Of a DNA stretch of 64,000 nucleotides, positions 59,118-64,000 are shown in pieces; the first letter of the stretch is position 1, and each line of letters opens with the position of its first letter. Location: NCBI GenBank assembly GCA_024640985.1, contig JAHEDY010000003.1, positions 1-64,000 on the forward strand, in the 5' to 3' direction. The notes under the pieces were generated by a model, which ran no database searches, was not told the DNA's origin, and worked only from the letters and a program-made list of their open reading frames with translations. The position numbers and the translations under genes are program-made. This DNA is from Gammaproteobacteria bacterium. Lineage in GTDB: Bacteria > Pseudomonadota > Gammaproteobacteria > Pseudomonadales > Litorivicinaceae.

Positions 59118-60306
59118 CAACCGATTCCTTGAGTTCGGCGATCAATTCACCGTGCGTCAATTCACCCAAGAGTTGTGTTTCCACGAGGTCTCGAATCTCG
59201 GGGTCTTCAATTTCCTCAACGATTTTCTCGGCAAAGGCATATTGCAAAAATGCTCGGGCATCTGCTTCCGAGAGGCCTCGACTTTTTAAGTAAAAGAGTT
59301 CCGTTTGATTGAGGCTTCCGACTGTACACCCATGTGACGCTGTGACGTCATCTGCGTAAATCTCAAGCTCCGGCTTCGGATTGACGCGAGCGGAGTCAGA
59401 CATCAGTAGGTTGGCGATGGATTGTTCGGTCCCAGAGCGTTGTGAATCCTTTCGGATCAGCACGCGTCCATTGAAGGTGGCTTCGCCTTTACCATCGACC
59501 ATATTACGGAACGTCATCTCACTTTTTGTATCACCCACCACGTGATCAATCGCAAGATGTGTATCGTGATATTGAGAACCGTTTGTGATCGCTAATCCGT
59601 TGACTGAGGCTTGGGCCTCTTTGCCAGCAAGTGCCACGTAAATATCGCTTCTGGCAAGCTTGGATCCAAATTCGATGGTCTGTAGACGGTAACTGGCGTG
59701 TTCTCCACACTCCACATCAAGGTTCGTGAATACGTGTGCGTGCGAGTTGGCCGCTTGAAAGCGCACATGGGTCACGCGGGCGTCACGACCGAGTGTGATG
59801 AGGCATCGCAACGAACTGAGGTTTGCTTGTTCCACTGTGGTCCGATCAAATTGTTCGATCAAGGTGAGTTGAGCGCCTGGCGAGACACGGATGACCAGAG
59901 CGGCAAAGCCCGCACTGCTGGCTTGATTGGCGATATGGTGCAAATTGAGTGCGACCGATGCCGTTTTTCCAACCGTCAGGATGAGACGGCTGTGTTCGAG
60001 CGCCGCTTGGGTCAGGGCAAAACCATGGGCCTCACTCATCTTGTTGAGCCGACGCTGTTCACCCGGAAGAAGGTCAGGGCCAGTTACTGACAGGCCGTCC
60101 AATGTCGGAACATTGATAAACGAACCGGCAGTCAGTGCGAATTGTTCAACACCCTGAGGATCGGCTTGTTTCCAGGTCGTGCGAGCCAGACTTCGTGTTG
60201 GGACATACTTCCACGACTCAACGCGTTTGGTTGGAAGGCCAACGGCAATCGCTTTCATCGCATGGGTATCTTCGGCATCGGCTAACCAGGCAGTGAACCC
60301 ACTCAT
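59110..60306 (-). CDS. sufD: Fe-S cluster assembly protein SufD
   Basis: 398-residue beta-helix protein of the SufBC2D scaffold. The conserved C-terminal core has ASHGCTVGSLNQTELFYLKSRGL and AFLQYAFAEKIVEEI. As in other SufD proteins it lacks the SufB sulfur-transfer cysteines but keeps the histidine of SHGC. It starts inside the end of sufC (4-base overlap). Confidence 0.95.
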   Translation of the reverse strand: MSGFTAWLADAEDTHAMKAIAVGLPTKRVESWKYVPTRSLARTTWKQADPQGVEQFALTAGSFINVPTLDGLSVTGPDLLPGEQRRLNKMSEAHGFALTQAALEHSRLILTVGKTASVALNLHHIANQASSAGFAALVIRVSPGAQLTLIEQFDRTTVEQANLSSLRCLITLGRDARVTHVRFQAANSHAHVFTNLDVECGEHASYRLQTIEFGSKLARSDIYVALAGKEAQASVNGLAITNGSQYHDTHLAIDHVVGDTKSEMTFRNMVDGKGEATFNGRVLIRKDSQRSGTEQSIANLLMSDSARVNPKPELEIYADDVTASHGCTVGSLNQTELFYLKSRGLSEADARAFLQYAFAEKIVEEIEDPEIRDLVETQLLGELTHGELIAELKESVDV

Positions 60307-61046
60307 GCTGCTTCAATCCCTTCATAACCTTCGCGCTCAAGCCGTTGAGCCAGAGTGTGGTCGCCTGAGAGTTTGATTTCACCTTGTGCTAAAACGTGGA
60401 CGAAGTCTGGTTTGACAACATCAAGAAGGCGCTGATAGTGGGTCACCAGTAGCACGCTTCGGTCGGGTGAGCGCATCCGATTGATGCCTTCACCCACAAT
60501 GCGTAATGCATCCACATCAAGACCTGAATCGGTCTCATCCAGAAGCGCTAGCGTTGGCTCGAGTAATTGCATCTGCAAAATTTCATTCCGCTTTTTTTCA
60601 CCACCTGAGAACCCTTCGTTCACGTTCCGATGCAGGAATGCTTCATCCATCTGCATGACTTTGAGTTTTTCACGTACCAGCTTTAAAAATTCGCCGGCTT
60701 TCAGTTCCGGTTGTCCACGATGTTCACGAACGGCGTTGACAGCAGCTTTCAGCAGATAAATATTTTTGACACCAGGAATTTCGACTGGATATTGGAAGGA
60801 TAAGAAGACTCCTGCCCAAGCGCGCTCTTCGGGCTCAAGTTCCAATAGATTTTGGCCCTGATAAATCACTTCACCGTCGGTGACCTCGTAGTCATCGCGG
60901 CCGGCTAACACCGAAGAGAGCGTACTCTTGCCGGATCCATTGGGGCCCATGATGGCATGGATCTCACCAGTCTTGATCTCGAGGTTGATTCCTTTGAGGA
61001 TCGGCTTATCACCAACCCGCGCGTGTAAATTTTGAATAGACAGCAT
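60303..61046 (-). CDS. sufC: Fe-S cluster assembly ATPase SufC
   Basis: 247-residue ABC-type ATPase. Walker A MGPNGSGKSTLSSVL near 34-45, Q-loop FLSFQYPVEIPGV, signature FSGGEKKRNEI, and Walker B LALLDETDSGLDVDAL. It drives the SufBCD scaffold. TAATG overlap with sufB. Confidence 0.97.
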   Translation of the reverse strand: MLSIQNLHARVGDKPILKGINLEIKTGEIHAIMGPNGSGKSTLSSVLAGRDDYEVTDGEVIYQGQNLLELEPEERAWAGVFLSFQYPVEIPGVKNIYLLKAAVNAVREHRGQPELKAGEFLKLVREKLKVMQMDEAFLHRNVNEGFSGGEKKRNEILQMQLLEPTLALLDETDSGLDVDALRIVGEGINRMRSPDRSVLLVTHYQRLLDVVKPDFVHVLAQGEIKLSGDHTLAQRLEREGYEGIEAA

Positions 61047-62488
61047 TAGCCAACTGCTCCTTCAAGTGTGATGCCAAGGAGTGCTTCGGCTTCCACCGCA
61101 AACTCCATCGGAAGTTTCTGAAAGACTTCTTTGCAGAAGCCATTGACCACCATGTTGAGTGCATCCTCTTCAGTCATGCCTCGCGTTCTCAAATAGAACA
61201 ACTGATCGTCACTCACCTTTGAGGTCGTTGCTTCGTGCTCAAGTTGTGCACTTGGCTCCTCAGCTTCGACGTATGGGAAGGTGTGCGCACCGCACTGGTC
61301 GCCGATCAACAGGGAGTCGCATTGGGTAAAGTTTCTGGCATCGACGGCGCCGGGTAGCACTTTAACCAGGCCACGATAGGCATTTTGGCCTCGTGCGGTC
61401 GAGATCCCTTTCGAGATAATGGTCGAGCGTGTGCGTGGGCCGATGTGAATCATCTTGGTGCCGGTGTCAGCTTGCTGTTTTTTGCCGGCAACAGCAACAG
61501 AATAAAACTCACCCACAGAATCCGCGCCGATTAAGACACAACTTGGATATTTCCACGTGATTGCAGATCCAGTTTCGAGTTGGGTCCAACTGATTTTTGA
61601 GCGGTCACCGCGGCATTCGCCACGCTTGGTGACAAAGTTATAGATCCCACCTTTACCGTCATCATCACCAGCGAACCAGTTTTGAACGGTGGAGTACTTG
61701 ATCTCTGCATCGGTTTCAGCAACGAGCTCAACGACTGCTGCATGCAACTGGTTTTCGTCTCGCTGAGGTGCCGTGCAACCCTCGAGGTAGGACACATAAG
61801 AGCCCTCTTCAGCCACGATCAATGTCCGTTCAAACTGACCCGTATTTTGCTGATTGATCCGGAAATAGGTGGATAGCTCCATTGGGCAACGAACGCCCTT
61901 TGGAATATAGACAAATGAGCCGTCTGAAAACACGGCTGAATTGAGTGCAGCGTAGTAATTGTCATTTTGAGGGATCACTGCGCCTAGGAACTTTTTCACA
62001 AGCTCGGGATGTGAATGCACGGCTTCAGATAAGGGACAAAAAACCACGCCGGCTTCATGTAATTTCTCTTTGAAGGTGGTCACCACACTCACCGAGTCAA
62101 ACACAGCATCGACCGCGACACCTGCGAGCATTTTCTGCTCCTCAAGTGGAATGCCAAGCTTGTTGTAGGTGTCGATTAACGCGGGATCGACCTCGTCCAG
62201 GCTTTGTGGTCCGTCCCCCTGCTTTTTGGGTGCAGAGAAGTAACTGATGGATTGAAAATCGATGGGTGGATAGTCAACATGGGCCCAATCAGGTGGGGTC
62301 ATCGTCAACCATTTCGCGTAGGCTTCTAATCGCCATTCCAAAAGCCACTCAGGTTCTCCTTTCCGTGTCGAAATTTCTCGAATCACGTCCTCATTGAGGC
62401 CAGGCGGCAGGGTATCGGACTCGATGTCAGTTACGAATCCATATTTATAGTCTTGGTCGACTAACTGATCGATCTCTTGTTGACTCAT
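61046..62488 (-). CDS. sufB: Fe-S cluster assembly scaffold SufB
   Basis: 480 residues from the ATG at 62488, after GGAGG; it overlaps the regulator stop (TGATG). [20 protein letters not shown] and [23 protein letters not shown] hold the cysteine used for sulfur transfer and cluster assembly. It builds nascent clusters with SufC and SufD. First structural gene of the operon. Confidence 0.97.
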   Translation of the reverse strand: MSQQEIDQLVDQDYKYGFVTDIESDTLPPGLNEDVIREISTRKGEPEWLLEWRLEAYAKWLTMTPPDWAHVDYPPIDFQSISYFSAPKKQGDGPQSLDEVDPALIDTYNKLGIPLEEQKMLAGVAVDAVFDSVSVVTTFKEKLHEAGVVFCPLSEAVHSHPELVKKFLGAVIPQNDNYYAALNSAVFSDGSFVYIPKGVRCPMELSTYFRINQQNTGQFERTLIVAEEGSYVSYLEGCTAPQRDENQLHAAVVELVAETDAEIKYSTVQNWFAGDDDGKGGIYNFVTKRGECRGDRSKISWTQLETGSAITWKYPSCVLIGADSVGEFYSVAVAGKKQQADTGTKMIHIGPRTRSTIISKGISTARGQNAYRGLVKVLPGAVDARNFTQCDSLLIGDQCGAHTFPYVEAEEPSAQLEHEATTSKVSDDQLFYLRTRGMTEEDALNMVVNGFCKEVFQKLPMEFAVEAEALLGITLEGAVG

Positions 62489-62940
62489 CAATGCACCTCC
62501 AAAGTTTCTATTCGCCGATCTGATCGCGCATAGAGCGTATGTGGGCTAATCAGGTCCTCTAACGTCGTCTTCGTCAGAATGTGATCGACCTGATCACCTA
62601 ATTCCCGCCACCGTGACATCACTGAACAGTGGTCGGTGAGTCGACACAGCGTTTCGTCTGTGCCGCACTCCGTGATAGCCGTCGGTCCTTCGATGGCCTC
62701 GATAATGGTTTTCACCGGAATTTGTGAAGGTGGTCGCGCTAGGCTATACCCTCCTCGAGCACCCTGAGTTGAATTCAGGACGCCGCTCTTGACGAGAAGT
62801 TTCAGTAACTTAATGCAGGTCGGCTTCGGGACCGAGGAGTCTTCGGAGAGCTGTCCGGCTGACCACAAGACGTCAGGTTGCCTGGCCATCTGGGCCAGGA
62901 TCACAGACGCATAATCAGTCAGTTTAGACAGACGAACCAT
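62488..62940 (-). CDS. Rrf2-family Fe-S sensing regulator of the suf operon (IscR-like)
   Basis: 150 residues from the ATG at 62940; an ATG at 62955 in the same frame is an alternative. Winged HTH with [16 protein letters not shown] and [12 protein letters not shown], and [11 protein letters not shown] in the wing. Three cysteines at 92, 99 and 105 ([14 protein letters not shown]) match the [2Fe-2S] ligands of IscR. It heads the suf operon and an IscR-like 25-base operator lies about 35 bases upstream, so autoregulation by cluster supply is likely. The spread is similar to the TIGR02944 SUF-type regulators. Confidence 0.92.
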   Translation of the reverse strand: MVRLSKLTDYASVILAQMARQPDVLWSAGQLSEDSSVPKPTCIKLLKLLVKSGVLNSTQGARGGYSLARPPSQIPVKTIIEAIEGPTAITECGTDETLCRLTDHCSVMSRWRELGDQVDHILTKTTLEDLISPHTLYARSDRRIETLEVH

Positions 62941-62973
62941 TCGCACACCACACATTCATTTCCAGGTGCGAAT

Positions 62974-63002
62974 TATATAGGACTGAATAGGTCCTATATC
63001 AA
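62974..63002 (-). promoter_or_regulatory. Probable suf operon promoter
   Basis: On the minus strand TTGATA (63002-62997), a 17-base spacer and TATATA (62979-62974). It overlaps the inverted repeat almost completely, so binding of the regulator would block polymerase. Confidence 0.6.
62975..62999. promoter_or_regulatory. 25-base inverted repeat, IscR/Rrf2 type operator of suf
   Basis: ATATAGGAC (62975-62983) and GTCCTATAT (62991-62999) are perfect 9-base arms around a 7-base centre. The length of 25 and the pattern ATA-GACT-GTC-TAT agree with the type 1 IscR site of E. coli at the outer triplets and at the GACT/GTC core. It lies between sufE and the regulator, over the promoter. Confidence 0.75.
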
Positions 63003-63009
63003 GAGCGAA

Positions 63010-63429
63010 TTAGGCTTTGGCGATTAAATTCGCAGCCTCAGCTTTTAAACGCTGTAACATCGAGGCCAGTCCATTTGCTCGAGTTGGAGACAAATGTTGA
63101 GATAAACCAATCGCTTCCACAAATTCTGGCTCTGTTGTGACAATCTCTTTAGCGGATGCATCTGAGTAGAGTCTGACGACCAGAGCGATGAGTCCTGAAA
63201 CAATGGCTGCATCAGAATTTGCACGAATATTGACGTGATTGGCATCACCATCGACGACCATCCAGACCTGTGACTGGCATCCTCGAACCAGGTTTCCTTC
63301 GTTTTTTTCTGAATCGTTCAGGGGTTCGAGTTCTTTTCCGAGGTCGATTAAATATTGGTATTTATCCATCCAAGAATCAAAAAACTGGAACTCATCGATA
63401 ATTTCTTGTTGTCTATCACTCAATTGCAT
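63010..63429 (-). CDS. sufE: Cysteine desulfuration protein SufE
   Basis: 139 residues from the ATG at 63429 (the frame also has a GTG at 63441). The sulfur-accepting cysteine is Cys51 in LVRGCQSQVWM, the E. coli position. Other marks: SWMDKYQYLIDLGKEL and IGLSQHLSPTRANGL. It passes persulfide from SufS to SufB. It lies upstream of the suf promoter and so has its own, divergent from the CnoX-type gene. Confidence 0.95.
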   Translation of the reverse strand: MQLSDRQQEIIDEFQFFDSWMDKYQYLIDLGKELEPLNDSEKNEGNLVRGCQSQVWMVVDGDANHVNIRANSDAAIVSGLIALVVRLYSDASAKEIVTTEPEFVEAIGLSQHLSPTRANGLASMLQRLKAEAANLIAKA

Positions 63430-63499
63430 GTGGGGTCTCACTTCAACAGCTCACGACAGGGTATACTCCGTCGCAAATTTACGAAACTCACAGGTTGTT

Positions 63500-64000
63500 A
63501 TGTCCAACGCTCATTCAATCCAAGTCACGTCTGAAACTTTTGAAACAGATGTTATCCAAAAATCACAGGAAACCCCTGTATTAGTCGATTTTTATGCGGA
63601 ATGGTGTGGTCCTTGTAAGAGTTTAGGTCCCATTCTTGAGCGATTAGCCGATGAATATTCGGGAGCCTTTATTCTGGCCAAGGTTGATTCTGACGCCGAG
63701 CAGATGCTGGTTGCCGGGATGGGTGTGCGCTCACTTCCGACAGTGGTGTTGTTTAAAAATGGTCAGCCAGCCGATCATTTCATGGGCGCGCTTCCAGAGG
63801 GCGAAATCCGAGCGATGTTGGATAAGCATGTCGAGCGGGTCGAAGCCTCGCCCTTAGAGCGTGCGGCTGAGCTGGTTGAGATGGGTCAGTATGACGAAGC
63901 GATCGCCTTGTATCAGTTGATCACCGCCGATGATCCGGAAAACTATGATGTGTACCTTGATATGGCACAGGCGCTGTTGAAGAAAGGCGATCTTGAGAGT
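63500..64000 (+). CDS. cnoX: CnoX/YbbN-type thioredoxin-TPR protein (cut by window edge)
   Basis: 167 residues seen; the gene runs off the right edge. Residues 1-105 are a thioredoxin fold with active site EWCGPCKS (WCGPC at 35-39) and the cis-proline RSLPTVVLF; from about 115 a helical region with ERAAELVEMGQYDEAIALYQ begins the TPR part. E. coli CnoX has lost the first cysteine (SxxC), so this protein with a complete CGPC may be a working reductase as well as a holdase. It is divergent from sufE; a TATACT at 63462-63467 may be its -10. Confidence 0.9.
   Translation, partial: MSNAHSIQVTSETFETDVIQKSQETPVLVDFYAEWCGPCKSLGPILERLADEYSGAFILAKVDSDAEQMLVAGMGVRSLPTVVLFKNGQPADHFMGALPEGEIRAMLDKHVERVEASPLERAAELVEMGQYDEAIALYQLITADDPENYDVYLDMAQALLKKGDLES

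Overview
The window is ordinary, very compact bacterial chromosome: about 78 protein genes plus one 6S RNA in 64 kb, at a mid-range GC content. There is no insertion sequence, phage, CRISPR array or tRNA, and no stretch over 300 bases lacks a gene; the longest are 185 bases holding 6S RNA and about 150 bases of metK/tkt promoter. Gene families, the OxyR/SpoT/RpoH/FtsEX/6S set and gene order point to a gammaproteobacterium near the Pseudomonadales/Oceanospirillales. Much of the order follows what I remember of Pseudomonas aeruginosa: recG-oxyR, ridA-spoT-rpoZ-gmk, rph-crc-pyrE, argB-algC-dut-coaBC-rpmBG, ftsYEX-rpoH, hemW-rdgB-metWX-yggT-proC-yggS, pyrC'-pyrB-pyrR-ruvX-yqgE-gshB, metK-tkt-epd-pgk-fba and ssrS-zapA. 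Tiny gaps and many 1-4 base stop/start overlaps suggest a small genome; the species cannot be named from the sequence.

Layout. 1-7.5 kb (mostly minus): the start of ubiA, recG, oxyR, a divergent YeeZ-like NAD(P)-binding protein, ridA, spoT, rpoZ and gmk. 7.6-13.8 kb: rph, a Crc-like degenerate exonuclease III homologue, pyrE, argB, algC, dut, coaBC. 13.9-21.6 kb (mostly plus): rpmB-rpmG-mutM, convergent coaD-rsmD, then ftsY-ftsE-ftsX, rpoH with a sigmaE-like promoter and a clear terminator, and thiS-thiG-trmB. 21.6-35.6 kb: a continuous minus-strand run of 17 genes from metK down to hemW that joins the S-adenosylmethionine cycle, glutathione, rRNA methylation, pyrimidine, proline and methionine synthesis. 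Its first promoter carries an 18-base perfect palindrome between the -35 and -10. 35.8-41 kb: tkt, epd/gap, pgk, fba. 41-45.3 kb: serA-rpiA, divergent ilvA, a possible tiny ORF and ygfA. 45.3-53.3 kb: 6S RNA, zapA, a ZapB-like gene, then ygfB-pepP-ubiH-ubiI-ribE-epmB and a Kef-type antiporter on the plus strand. 53.3-55.2 kb: a membrane J-domain protein, a MerR/B12-domain regulator and a small DUF6482-like gene. 55.2-63.4 kb (minus): a SUF iron-sulfur operon led by an IscR-like Rrf2 regulator with its inverted-repeat operator, running sufB-C-D-S-T, a Rieske ferredoxin, an AbrB membrane protein split in two by a frameshift, and a Nudix hydrolase; sufE lies just upstream. The right edge cuts a CnoX-type thioredoxin/TPR gene.

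I found no clearly new multi-gene system. The best leads are regulatory sites (metK palindrome, suf operator, sigmaE-like rpoH promoter), the split AbrB gene inside the suf operon, the MerR/B12 regulator pair, the Crc homologue with altered catalytic residues, and a strong promoter in front of a possible 30-residue membrane peptide after ilvA. Operon limits, promoters and start choices are inferred by eye; no database search or folding program was run.
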